From: Myxococcales bacterium | GTDB lineage: Bacteria > Myxococcota_A > Polyangia > Palsa-1104 | Length of the DNA: 64,000 nucleotides | Direction: 5' to 3' | Assembly: GCA_028287105.1 (NCBI GenBank) | Contig: JAQBQH010000027.1 | Location: 18,843 to 82,842 of the forward strand | Made by a program: the position numbers and the translations under genes | Shown here: piece after piece, positions 1-7,993 of the stretch | How the letters are laid out: each line of letters opens with the position of its first letter | How positions within the stretch are numbered: the stretch's first letter is position 1 | Notes under the pieces: generated by a model | What the model saw: only the letters and a program-made list of their open reading frames with translations | Told to the model about the DNA's origin: nothing | Database searches by the model: none

Positions 1-167
1 TCGGCGTGTACACCGTCGGCGGGAACGCTCAGGAGCGGCGGCTCGAGCGCTCCCCCGGATGGAGCGACGAGGCGAAGCTCGATGGCGGGAGGCTTCGCTG
101 CCGCCGGCATTGCGATCGAGAGCGTGGACAGTGAAAGTACGACAAGTAGCGGTCGCATGAATTGCAT
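1..167 (-). CDS. Secreted protein, N-terminal part only (runs off left edge)
   Basis: An open frame on the minus strand starts at 167 and leaves the window after 55 codons without a stop. The start ATG is preceded by AAGGAG with seven bases between, a strong ribosome binding site. The first 25 or so residues (MQFMRPLLVVLSLSTLSI, then a small-residue stretch ending in AAAKPP) form a typical Sec signal peptide with likely cleavage after the Ala run. The visible mature part begins AIELRLVAPSGGALEPP and is too short to assign a family. It is the last visible gene of a minus-strand series that includes the small exported protein and the response regulator. It is probably periplasmic or outer-membrane. 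An internal Met at residue 4 is a less likely start. Confidence 0.72.
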   Translation of the reverse strand, partial: MQFMRPLLVVLSLSTLSIAMPAAAKPPAIELRLVAPSGGALEPPLLSVPADGVHA

Positions 168-291
168 GAGGACACTCCTTGGCGCGACGTATCCGCGATG
201 CGGAAGACGTCGGCCTGATTCGTCTGCGTGTTTTGGTGAGCTTCGAGGAGTCTCGCTGAGGTCGGCCGTGAGGCGTCGCTCAGCGACGAGC

Positions 292-642
292 TCAGAGCAA
301 CAGGACGAGGTGGCGGAGGTAGAGCGGCGCCTGCGTGTGGGCGACGCGAATCGAGTCGGCGGTCGGTCGGCTGGCGGGCGGCGTGGCAGGGATCGACAGC
401 GTCAGCGCGCCGGTGACCGCGTCGGCGTGCAGCGTCGGCGCATCGGGGGCGGCGAAAGTGGCAGCGAGCGCGTCGGGCCCGGCCGACATGGCGGCCGCGG
501 TCGACCCGGCGTCCCTGTCGCGACCCTGCGCGCCGTGACGCGGCGTCGAGCCGACGCAACGGAGGCCGCTCTCGGAGGCGCAGAGCGCGCCCATCACGAG
601 GATTCCGAGCAGCAGGCTGACGAGGGTCTCGCGCGAACGCAT
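292..642 (-). CDS. Small exported protein, unknown function
   Basis: This is a 116-residue open frame whose N-terminus (MRSRETLVSLLLGILVMGAL) has a charged start and a hydrophobic core like a signal peptide. The rest is rich in Ala, Thr and Pro, has two Cys near residues 21 and 29, and ends in a short hydrophobic patch. I recognise no domain. It starts 47 bases after the stop of the upstream response regulator gene on the same strand and is followed, 124 bases on, by another secreted protein gene. No clear ribosome binding site precedes it, and overlapping frames of similar length exist on both strands. The call rests mainly on the signal-like N-terminus and its fit between two minus-strand genes. 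Confidence 0.4.
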   Translation of the reverse strand: MRSRETLVSLLLGILVMGALCASESGLRCVGSTPRHGAQGRDRDAGSTAAAMSAGPDALAATFAAPDAPTLHADAVTGALTLSIPATPPASRPTADSIRVAHTQAPLYLRHLVLLL

Positions 643-689
643 CGGTGCTGACAGGCACTCTATCGGGGTGCCGCGAGGACTACAAGCTA

Positions 690-1343
690 CTAGGCGGCGA
701 GCAGGCCGTGGCGCGCGGCCAGACGCACGAGCTCACCGACCGAGTGCAGATCGAGCTTGTGCATGATGCGCGTACGATGCGTCTCGATCGTCTTGACGCT
801 GATTCCCAGCCGGCGCGCCATGGCGGCATTGGTCTCGCCGCGCACGATGAGGTCGAAGATCTCGCGCTCGCGTGGCGAGAGGACCCCGAGCACGCCGCGC
901 GACGCCTTGCCCCCGCTGGCGGGGGTGATGTCGAGCAGCTCCGGCGCCAGCTGTGGCGCCAGATAGCGACGCCCCTCGGCCGTCGCGCGCACCGCCTCGA
1001 CCAGATCGCCATACGACTCGTGCTTGAGCGCGTAGCCGGTCGCGCCGGCGGCGAACGCGTCGGCGACCATGTCGCGATGCTGATGCGAGGTCAGCACCAG
1101 GACCGGGCGACACTGCGGCCGGTTCTTGAGGTCGCGCAGCAGCGCCATTCCGTTGGAACCGGGCAGGCTGATGTCCAGGATGATGAGATCGTGGTCGACG
1201 GCGGCAGCCTGCTCGAGCGCCTGGGCTGCGTCCGACGCCTCGGCGACGATTTGCAGATCCGGGTACGTCGCCAAGAGCGCGCGCATCCCGTCGCGAAACA
1301 GACGGTGGTCGTCCACCAGCAGAATCCGTAGCGTGGTTGTCAT
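690..1343 (-). CDS. NarL/FixJ-type response regulator (receiver + LuxR HTH)
   Basis: This 217-residue protein has an N-terminal receiver domain (about 5-120) with the acidic pair D11/D12, phospho-acceptor D57 in LIILDISLP, the switch Thr T85 and the conserved Lys K107. A LuxR-type helix-turn-helix fills about 150-217, with the typical LSPREREIFDLI and ISVKTIETHRTRIMHKL stretches. By family knowledge it is a DNA-binding transcription factor activated by phosphorylation. No histidine kinase gene is adjacent, so its partner lies elsewhere. It sits 123 bases downstream of the BASS-type symporter gene on the same strand and may share its transcript. The length is normal for the family and no key residue is missing. 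Confidence 0.93.
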   Translation of the reverse strand: MTTTLRILLVDDHRLFRDGMRALLATYPDLQIVAEASDAAQALEQAAAVDHDLIILDISLPGSNGMALLRDLKNRPQCRPVLVLTSHQHRDMVADAFAAGATGYALKHESYGDLVEAVRATAEGRRYLAPQLAPELLDITPASGGKASRGVLGVLSPREREIFDLIVRGETNAAMARRLGISVKTIETHRTRIMHKLDLHSVGELVRLAARHGLLAA

Positions 1344-1466
1344 GGAAGGTTGGCTCCGTCCCTATCGATGCGCCTTTCTACGCGGCGGACAAGACGGTGT
1401 TCACCGTACAAATCAGTCCAAGCTGCCGATTGGGCTGAGCGGGAGGCGCGGTTGGTGCCGAACGGC

Positions 1467-2600
1467 TCAGGCGGCGCGCGAGACGCGGGCGCGGACGGGG
1501 CTCGCCTGGGCCGCGCTGGCGAGCTTATCGGCGGCGGGGGCGCGGGCGCTCGCGCCGTCGCCGTCGCCATCGCCGTTGCCGTAGCGGGCCGCCAGGCGCG
1601 ACTTCACGATGCTGGCGATGAGGTGCTGGAAGATGATGTAGATGGCCGCCGGGACGGTGACGAGCGGCGTACCGGGGAACGAGGCCAGGCCGACCACGAG
1701 CGCGGTCCCGTTGGAGCGCATGCCGCTCGAGAACTCGCAGGTGACCTGGTGGTCGCGCTTGAGCCCGGCGACCCGGCCGATGGCGGAGCCGAGGAAGAAG
1801 TTCGCCAGGTTCACGGCCAGGACGATCAGCATCGCGCAGGCGATCTGCTGGAACGAAAGATCGCGCAAGAGCGGCGACGCGGTTCCGACGTTCAGATAGA
1901 CGGCCATGAAGAGGCCGACGTTCCCGAGGAAGGCGAAGTAGGGCTGCACGCGCGACAGGCGCGAGCGCAAGAGGCGGTTCAGGGTCATGCCGATGACCAG
2001 CGGCAAAAGAACGCCGACCGCGAGCTGGCGCAGCATCAGGAACGGCGGGATGACGATCGAGTTCGCCGTCAGCCCGCTCATGAAATAGAGATAGGCGGGC
2101 GCGGTCAGCGTGCCGAGCGACATGGTGATGACGACGAGGCTGACGAGCAGCTCGATGTCGCCCTTGGTGTCGCGCACCCAGATGGTCGCGGTGGCGGCGA
2201 CGGGCATCAGGATGACGAGGTCGAGGCCGATCTGGATCGGCTCGCCGAGGCTGCGTCCGAGGAGCGGAATGCACAGCTGTCCGAGGAGCCAACAGCTCAA
2301 CGGCAGCACGATGAAGAATTGCGCGAGACATACGAGCAGCGGCTTGGGGCGCGCCACGACGCTGCGGAAGGCGCTGAAGCCGCACTGGATCGCCGCCGAC
2401 AGCATCATGAGGAACAGCGAGAAGCCCGACGCGTCGAGCTGCCCGTAGGCAAGCTTGTGCGAGCGCACGGCGTGCGACGCGCCTGGCGTGAGAAACGCGA
2501 GGAGCGCGACGAGCGAGATGATGTGAACGAAGTGCTTGCGAACGAACATGTTGATCGTCGGCAGCATCGGTGCGGCAACAGCATTCGTTTGCGACAACAT
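1467..2600 (-). CDS. Bile acid:sodium symporter (BASS/SBF) family transporter
   Basis: This inner-membrane protein of 377 residues has about nine or ten hydrophobic helices. It carries the family's C-terminal signature, a conserved acidic/polar stretch (CEFSSGMRSNGTALVV) followed by FPGTPLVTVPAAIYIIFQHLIAS. BASS-family proteins couple sodium to import of organic anions such as bile acids, pantoate or keto acids; the substrate here cannot be told. The open frame extends 12 codons further to 2636. I place the start at 2600 because GGAGGAACGG lies directly upstream of that ATG. The C-terminal 35 residues are a low-complexity Gly/Asp/Ala tail (GNGDGDGDGASARAP) unlike the usual family end. The next gene downstream on the same strand is a NarL-type regulator. 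Confidence 0.88.
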   Translation of the reverse strand: MLSQTNAVAAPMLPTINMFVRKHFVHIISLVALLAFLTPGASHAVRSHKLAYGQLDASGFSLFLMMLSAAIQCGFSAFRSVVARPKPLLVCLAQFFIVLPLSCWLLGQLCIPLLGRSLGEPIQIGLDLVILMPVAATATIWVRDTKGDIELLVSLVVITMSLGTLTAPAYLYFMSGLTANSIVIPPFLMLRQLAVGVLLPLVIGMTLNRLLRSRLSRVQPYFAFLGNVGLFMAVYLNVGTASPLLRDLSFQQIACAMLIVLAVNLANFFLGSAIGRVAGLKRDHQVTCEFSSGMRSNGTALVVGLASFPGTPLVTVPAAIYIIFQHLIASIVKSRLAARYGNGDGDGDGASARAPAADKLASAAQASPVRARVSRAA

Positions 2601-3035
2601 CCGTTCCTCCAATAGCGCCCGCGACGGGCGAATCATTTCGTGCGGCGGGCTGCCGCAGTGAGCTGCGCGACGGCGAACCTACCTAGCCAACTCTACTTCG
2701 CACCGCACACGACGGTCTGCATGGTCGCGTACAGGCTCAGATCGTCGAGTTTTTCGCGATTGAATAGTGTGCGTCGGTATACAGTATCCGAATACGGCCC
2801 CCGAAGGACGACATCGCCGTGATCGCGCACCGTGTCGTCGGGAAATGGACTTGTAATCGACGTTGCGTAGCAACGCAACGGTGTTCAGATGGGCGGCGAC
2901 GTGATTCTCGGTAATCGAGTAATGCGATATCGAATATCGAAGAATGCGCGGGGCGATTCGCGGTAGCGAATCGGCGCGAGCTGGGAAGTCGAAGGGAGAG
3001 ATGAAACGGAGGGGGGACGCCGTGCGATGCGGTTG
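2601..3035. other. Intergenic region with AT-rich motif and hairpins
   Basis: No convincing gene lies here. Position 2925-2939 is a perfect inverted repeat (CGATAT-CGA-ATATCG) inside an AT-richer island at about 2905-2945 that shares words with islands near 7900 and 36850. A second perfect inverted repeat (CGTTGC-GTA-GCAACG) lies near 2861-2875, and a third at 2954-2973. A 61-codon minus-strand frame (2693-2878) has protein-like composition but opens with TTG, has no ribosome binding site and matches nothing I know. The promoter of the symporter gene should lie in the part nearest 2600. Confidence 0.5.
2954..2973 (-). terminator. Perfect 8-bp hairpin after the binding-protein lipoprotein gene
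   Basis: CGATTCGC, a four-base loop GGTA, and GCGAATCG form a perfect stem-loop about 60 bases past the stop of the minus-strand lipoprotein gene. There is no T-tract, so this is at best a pause or RNA-stabilising hairpin rather than a classical intrinsic terminator. Confidence 0.3.
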
Positions 3036-4553
3036 CTAGTTCGTCTCGCAGTAGCCGTAGTTGCAGGCGTTGCGATCGCTCGGGCAGTCCGACGACGACT
3101 GGCAGGTCTGGCAGCTCGACTTGCCCGTCGTCTTGAAATCGAAGTAGCAGCCGCAGCGCAGCCCGTTCTGGGCCGTGAAGTCCGCCTCCTCGCCCGCGCG
3201 CACGACCTTCATCGCGCACTGCGGAACGAGCGACGCGCCGATGATGTTGTCGACCAGGGTCTGGTCGAGGTGCGCCACCGAGAAGCGCGTGACCATCGCC
3301 TTGGCCGCATCCGACGGGACGCCGCCGGGACCGACGGGCGTGAAGAAGTGCACGTAGCCCCACAGCGGGTAGTGCCCGTCGCGCACGTTCATCTTGTCGA
3401 ACGCGTTCTTGTTCGAGTCGGGCAGATAGCCCGAGCTCTGCGCCTTCGACTGCAGATAGAGGCTGCGCAGGTTGCCGCGGTTCTTGTCGGCGTAATCGAT
3501 CGACAAGATGCCGATCGACTGCTCGGCCGCCGTCGACGCCAGCATCGAGTCGCGCAGGTTGTCGGTCGACAAGCGATCGACGCCCCAGAACTTGGTCTTG
3601 GGCACGTCGATGACGTACGAGGTCAGCACCGTCGAGCCGGAGCTGCCGTTACGAATGAAGTAGTAGGTCGGGTCCGTCCACGGCGTCGCGTCTTTGAGGC
3701 CGCCCGCGCCCGCCATCTTGCCGCCGTTGCCGAAGACGATGTGCGCGGCCTCCGAGCTGATCGAGACCTGGGTCGACGCCGACGGCACCGACAGCACGAA
3801 GGGGACGACCGGGCCGGTGTAGTCGCTCACCGTCGTTCCCGACACGTACGTCGCCGTCGCGGTGTTGCACGTGGTCGAGTACAGGTTGGAGACGCCGATG
3901 TCGATGGTGTTGCCGGTCGTGTCGAGGAGGCAGCCGACCTGCTGGCCCTGGTCGTCGAAGTAGAAGGCGTAGTTGGGCGCCGCGCCCGTGGCCGGATTGG
4001 TCATCAGACGCTTGGCCGAATCGAACACCGAGATGACGCCCGCGCACGACGTCGCGTTCTGGTAGATGGCGCGGTATTTCGGCGTGCCGGCCGAGAGCAG
4101 CGGCTGGGCCGCGCGCAAGAGCGGCGCGAAGTCCGAGGTGCCGAACATGTAGATGCGGTTGGTGCCCGCGTCGCTGCAGTTCTGCGTCGGCACGGTCACC
4201 GGATTGACCAGCGGCGGGATCGTCGCATTGGTCGGATCGATCGTCGCCGGCATCGTCTGCGGCCCGCACAGGCCGAGGCGCGCGCAGTTGTCGAACGGCA
4301 CGTTGGCCGCCGTGGTGCACGCGTTCAGATAGTCCGACTGACTCTGCGGTGACGTGGCCACGCAGCCTTCCGGTCCCAGACCGGACACCACGCAGACGCC
4401 GCCCTGACAGACGGGATGGCCGCCGAAGCGGGTGCAATCGTCGTCGGTCTGGCACTGCGAGCTCCCCTTGTCGAGGATCAAGCTGCATCCGGCGGCTGCG
4501 ACGAGGCAGCCAGCGGACAGGGCGACGACAGCGAAGAAACCGTGGTTACGCAT
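3036..4553 (-). CDS. Cys-rich lipoprotein with periplasmic binding protein-like domain
   Basis: This protein of about 505 residues has a signal peptide ending in a lipobox (LVAAAGC), so it is a lipid-anchored envelope protein. A short Cys-rich module follows directly (CQTDDDCTRFGGHPVC), and a similar CQTCQSSSDC/CNYGYC module closes the protein. Between them is a large domain beginning IYMFGTSDFAPLLRAAQPL with IYQNATSCAGV, which resembles PstS-type substrate-binding domains. This is recognition by motif, not a search. The gene is the third of a kinase, TPR-PEGA, lipoprotein operon, with only a few bases to the preceding stop. The frame also has an ATG at 4565; I prefer 4553 because GGAG lies six bases before it. 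The ligand is unknown; a phosphate-like anion or a sensing role are both possible. Confidence 0.78.
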   Translation of the reverse strand: MRNHGFFAVVALSAGCLVAAAGCSLILDKGSSQCQTDDDCTRFGGHPVCQGGVCVVSGLGPEGCVATSPQSQSDYLNACTTAANVPFDNCARLGLCGPQTMPATIDPTNATIPPLVNPVTVPTQNCSDAGTNRIYMFGTSDFAPLLRAAQPLLSAGTPKYRAIYQNATSCAGVISVFDSAKRLMTNPATGAAPNYAFYFDDQGQQVGCLLDTTGNTIDIGVSNLYSTTCNTATATYVSGTTVSDYTGPVVPFVLSVPSASTQVSISSEAAHIVFGNGGKMAGAGGLKDATPWTDPTYYFIRNGSSGSTVLTSYVIDVPKTKFWGVDRLSTDNLRDSMLASTAAEQSIGILSIDYADKNRGNLRSLYLQSKAQSSGYLPDSNKNAFDKMNVRDGHYPLWGYVHFFTPVGPGGVPSDAAKAMVTRFSVAHLDQTLVDNIIGASLVPQCAMKVVRAGEEADFTAQNGLRCGCYFDFKTTGKSSCQTCQSSSDCPSDRNACNYGYCETN

Positions 4554-4566
4554 GTTCGACTCCATG

Positions 4567-5478
4567 TCAGAACGTCCCGCCGACGTGAACGCCGCTGGCG
4601 GTCAGTCCGACCTTGAGGTGTTTCGAGCGCTCGTACTTGATCGTGAGATAGGTCGAGACCCCGACGGCGGCGATGCTGGCCGCGCCAAGGATGTCGCTGG
4701 TGATGGCGAGGCCGGTGGTCATCGTCGCTTGACGGTCGATGTCGGCCTTGGCGACGGGGAAGGTGTTGCGCAGCGAGGCGAGCCGGCTCTGCTCGACCAG
4801 CGTCGCCGTCCCCATGGCGATGGTACCCGCGACGAGGACGCCGGAGACGATCCAGCCGGTGATGAAGCTCTTGCCCGGCTGCGCCGGCTTGGCGTCGTGG
4901 ATGGGGCCGTTCATGGCCGCGCGCATGGCCGCGATCGGCGCCGGGGGCGGCCGCAGCTCGAGGCGTAGGGTCTCGCCGGCGGCCACGTCGATGCGCTTCG
5001 AGGCGCTGCGCGGACCGGCGCAGTTGACCGCGATCTTGCGCTGACCGACGGAGACCAGGATGGCAACGTCGAGCGGCGTGGTGCCGGCCGGCTGATCATC
5101 CACGCTCACGTCGCAGGCTGGATCGGACGTCAAGATGACGCGGCCGACGCGCCCGCGCAGCACCTCGACGCTCGCCTCGACCTCCTGCCGATGCGGCGCG
5201 TTGGCGCCGGTCTCGGCCAGGTAGCGCTCCATGGTCTTGAGCGCCGAGGCGTAGTCGAGCAGCTGATACTCGGTCTGCCCGATGTCGTAGAGAACGTTGG
5301 CCCGCGGCCAGAGGCCGTAGGCCTTCTTGAACTCGACCAGCGCGCCGCGGAAGTCGCCGTCGGCGTAGAGATCCACGCCGCGCTGGAAGTGTTTGGCCGC
5401 CTCGCGGCTGGGATTGTCGGCGCGGACGGTTGCCGGCACCGACGACAGGAGCAGCAGCGCGATCAGTAGCGTTCTCAT
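4567..5478 (-). CDS. TPR-PEGA domain membrane protein
   Basis: This 303-residue protein has a signal peptide (MRTLLIALLLLSSVPATVRA) and TPR-like helices at about 25-105 (HFQRGVDLYADGDFRGALVEF, then ALKTMERYLAE). A PEGA domain follows at about 115-175 (VILTSDPACDVSVDDQPAGT). Two hydrophobic segments lie near 205-225 and 250-275. This architecture is common in myxobacterial envelope proteins; the PEGA fold is thought to bind cell-surface or partner structures. Its ATG overlaps the stop of the upstream kinase gene (ATGA), so the two are translationally coupled. The kinase also carries a PEGA domain, so both products probably act on the same periplasmic process. No enzymatic motif is visible. Confidence 0.85.
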   Translation of the reverse strand: MRTLLIALLLLSSVPATVRADNPSREAAKHFQRGVDLYADGDFRGALVEFKKAYGLWPRANVLYDIGQTEYQLLDYASALKTMERYLAETGANAPHRQEVEASVEVLRGRVGRVILTSDPACDVSVDDQPAGTTPLDVAILVSVGQRKIAVNCAGPRSASKRIDVAAGETLRLELRPPPAPIAAMRAAMNGPIHDAKPAQPGKSFITGWIVSGVLVAGTIAMGTATLVEQSRLASLRNTFPVAKADIDRQATMTTGLAITSDILGAASIAAVGVSTYLTIKYERSKHLKVGLTASGVHVGGTF

Positions 5479-7544
5479 CGTTCTTCACCATAGGGGTTGC
5501 TGGTATCAATCGTGCGTTTGCGCGGCGGCTCCCATTCACCGCGCGGCGCGATGTCGCCCTTGCGCTCGGGACGTTCGGTGCGCTGCGGCGGCTCGGCCGC
5601 CAGCGCCGGTGCGACTGCCGGCGACGGTGCAGAGGAGGGCTGGCGAGGCGGCATGATGTCGTTGCGGCGCGACGGCGACTCGCGGCGCGAAGACGACTCG
5701 CGACGCGACGCCGGCGCGGACGGCTGCGGCACCGCGTTGAGGCTGAGGTCGATCATGACATTGTCGGCGAAGCTGACGCTGCGCTCCTTGGACTGAAAGC
5801 CGGGCGCGATCGCGCGCAGCCGATGAGTCCCGCCCTCCTTGGCGAAGCGCCCGACGAACGGATTGGACGGCATCAGCTCCCCGTCGATGTAAATCTGCGC
5901 CGACGAGGGCGCGACACCGACCGAGAGCATGATGGTGTCGTCCATGTGCGGCGCCGGCAGCTCGCGCGGCGCGGCCGCCGCAGGAGCGGCGCGCGGCGGC
6001 TGGGTGACCACCGGCTCGGGCGTCGGCGGCGGATTGTGCTGCAGCGCCACGAACGCGGTGGTTCCGACGAAGACGATGCCGAGCGCGCCCGCGACGAGCC
6101 ACGAGCGGCGCCGCCCCATGAACGACTCGGGCTCTGCCGGCAGCGGCGGCAGCAGCACCGGATCGAGGGCCGCATTCGCCCGCAGCACCATGGCGGAGGC
6201 GGCCAACCCGTCGGCCTGACCGACGCGGGACTGCTCGCGATGGATCGAGCGCTCGTTGGAGAAGCTGCCGCGCCCGCTGTTGCTGCCGAGGCCGCCCATC
6301 GACCCGCGCGTGCCCGGGGAGCTGTGGGTGCCCGGGGAGCTGTGCGTGCCCGGGGAGCTGTGCGTGCCCGGGGAGCTGTGCGTGCCCGGCGAGCTGTGCG
6401 TGCCGACCGAGCTGTGCCGGCTGACCGAGCTGTGTCCGCTGACCGAGCTGTGTCGGCTCACCGAGCTCTGCGAGCGGCCGCTGCCGCGACGCGAATCGAG
6501 CGACGCGTCGCGCGGGTCGTGCAGCTCGAGCGCCTCGAGCGAACCGCTCTCGCCCGCCTGCAGGCGATAGAGCGCGCCCTCGAGGAGCGCGCGCGTACGC
6601 AACCGCTCGCTCTCGAACTCCTGCATCAGCACTTCGTTGATCTCGCGGTTGCGCGGCGCGCCGCCCGTCGCCCACAGGTGCTGGTCGAGGGTGTCGCGCA
6701 TCTCCGCCGCAGTCGCGAAGCGATCCTCCGGCCGCGCGCTCAGCGCCTTCTGGCAGGCGTGCACCAGCGCCGGCGGCGTATCGGGCCGCACCGCTGCGAG
6801 CGACGGAATCTCGCCGCGCGTCAGCGCCGCCAGGATCTCGATCTCGCCGAGCCCCTGCCACAGGCGGCGCCCGCTCAAGATCTCGAACAGGATGGCGCCG
6901 ACCGAGAAGATGTCGCTGCGTCGGTCGGCCCGCCCCATGAGCTGCTCGGGCGCCATGTAATTGGCGCGCCCCTTGAGCACCCCGGTCTTGGTCTCGAGCG
7001 ACGAGTCACGCGCCTTGGCGATGCCGAAGTCGATGACCTTGGTGTGCCCCTCGAACGTGAGGAAGATGTTGTGCGGGCTCATGTCGCGATGGACGAAGCC
7101 GAGCGGCCGGCCGTCGAAGCCCGACAGCTCGTGGGCGTAATCGAGCGCCGCCAGCGCATCACGCAGGACCGAGAGCGCCATGCGCTGGGGAAAGCCGCCG
7201 CGCGCGGCGAAGCGCTTGAGCACGTGATAGAACGAGCGCCCCTCCAGATACTCCATGGCGATGAAGTGGCGGCCGTCGCAATCCTCGACGTCGTTGGTCT
7301 GCACGATATTGGGATGGTTGAGACGCGCCGCCATGCGCGCCTCTTCCAGGAACATGGTCAGGAACTCTTCATCTTCGACCAGATCGGGACGGAGCTCCTT
7401 GAGCGCGACGAGCTTCGAGAAACCTGCGGGACCCTGCGCGGCGGCGACATACACGATCCCCATGCCGCCACGTGCGACCTCACCGAGAAGACGATATCGG
7501 CCGACCGAATCTCCAAGTGCATGGTCGGTCCTAGGCATCAGCAT
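5475..7544 (-). CDS. Membrane Ser/Thr protein kinase with repeat linker and PEGA domain
   Basis: This is a Hanks-type kinase of about 689 residues. The N-terminal kinase domain (about 15-290) shows the glycine loop GEVARGGMGIVYVA, the VALKEL lysine, catalytic HRDMSPHNIF, DFGIAKA and the MAPEQL motif. A Ser/His/Gly-rich linker (about 358-411) holds nine hexapeptide repeats of the HSSPGT type. One transmembrane helix follows (SWLVAGALGIVFVGTTAFVA, about 476-496), then a PEGA domain outside the membrane (about 538-595) and a basic Ser/Arg/Pro tail. The kinase is thus cytoplasmic and the PEGA part periplasmic. The frame runs 21 codons further to 7607, but those residues are not kinase-like. I place the start at 7544, after a GGGGTGG sequence. 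It heads the kinase, TPR-PEGA, lipoprotein operon. Confidence 0.92.
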   Translation of the reverse strand: MLMPRTDHALGDSVGRYRLLGEVARGGMGIVYVAAAQGPAGFSKLVALKELRPDLVEDEEFLTMFLEEARMAARLNHPNIVQTNDVEDCDGRHFIAMEYLEGRSFYHVLKRFAARGGFPQRMALSVLRDALAALDYAHELSGFDGRPLGFVHRDMSPHNIFLTFEGHTKVIDFGIAKARDSSLETKTGVLKGRANYMAPEQLMGRADRRSDIFSVGAILFEILSGRRLWQGLGEIEILAALTRGEIPSLAAVRPDTPPALVHACQKALSARPEDRFATAAEMRDTLDQHLWATGGAPRNREINEVLMQEFESERLRTRALLEGALYRLQAGESGSLEALELHDPRDASLDSRRGSGRSQSSVSRHSSVSGHSSVSRHSSVGTHSSPGTHSSPGTHSSPGTHSSPGTHSSPGTRGSMGGLGSNSGRGSFSNERSIHREQSRVGQADGLAASAMVLRANAALDPVLLPPLPAEPESFMGRRRSWLVAGALGIVFVGTTAFVALQHNPPPTPEPVVTQPPRAAPAAAAPRELPAPHMDDTIMLSVGVAPSSAQIYIDGELMPSNPFVGRFAKEGGTHRLRAIAPGFQSKERSVSFADNVMIDLSLNAVPQPSAPASRRESSSRRESPSRRNDIMPPRQPSSAPSPAVAPALAAEPPQRTERPERKGDIAPRGEWEPPRKRTIDTSNPYGEER
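6310..6471. repeat. 18-bp tandem repeat, nine units, inside kinase gene
   Basis: Nine consecutive 18-base units (GTGCCCGGGGAGCTGTGC and variants) encode the HSSPGT/HSSVSR hexapeptide repeats of the kinase linker. The left four units are almost identical and the right ones have diverged, which suggests recent expansion by slippage at one end. Unit number could vary between strains. Confidence 0.93.
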
Positions 7545-7993
7545 CAAAGCCACCCCACACGGAATTAACTTGGGGCGACAATAAAGGACTAACGGATACT
7601 CAGTCAATCGGAATTAATAAGGTTTTCCAGAACTGTAATGCTGAAGCCGAACCCCGAAATGCGTAGTTTCAAGTAGGTGAACGCGGCACCAGGATGGCTG
7701 TCCGACACGGTGAGACTGCGCGCTTCGGTCTCGCGTGATTCCGCGTAATGTGCGAAATCACGTCGGGAATTCCCATCATTGCGGATGTCGAGTGGAAGCT
7801 TCCTCGCAATTTTCTGCGACGCAGCTCAGCGGCCGCGGCGCATCGGACGCAGCAGGGCGATCCGGTTTCGTAACCGCGATAGCAATTATCGGTATCGGTG
7901 ATTCTGGATATTAAATAAGCGAATCGAATATCGGTTATCGAGGGCGATATCGTGAATACACCGACGCGCGGGCGGCTATCGGCGCGGCGCTCG
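7545..7993. other. Intergenic region upstream of the kinase operon
   Basis: No convincing gene is present. The kinase promoter should lie at about 7550-7660, which is AT-rich. The part at 7890-7960, just past the amylase stop, is a second AT-rich island with GTGATTCT, CGAATATCGGTTATCGA and GCGATATCG, sharing words with islands near 2920 and 36850. A 190-codon minus-strand frame (7669-8241) overlaps the amylase gene in a different frame and looks like noise. Confidence 0.5.
7560..7617 (-). promoter_or_regulatory. Direct repeat CGGAATTAA upstream of kinase start
   Basis: The nine-base word CGGAATTAA occurs at 7560-7568 and again at 7609-7617 on the plus strand (TTAATTCCG in the direction of the gene). 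The two copies are 49 bases apart and lie just upstream of the proposed kinase start at 7544. The distance is close to a whole number of helical turns, so they could be paired operator sites. This is inferred from the repeat alone. Confidence 0.3.

Noticed and set aside
2693..2878. 61-codon minus-strand frame with fairly protein-like composition
   Set aside because: TTG start, no ribosome binding site, no recognisable family, and it overlaps inverted repeats; kept only as a note in the gap entry.
5430..7568. 712-codon plus-strand frame opposite the kinase gene
   Set aside because: It is antisense to an unmistakable kinase, very Arg-rich, and has no domain or ribosome binding site; a GC-bias shadow.
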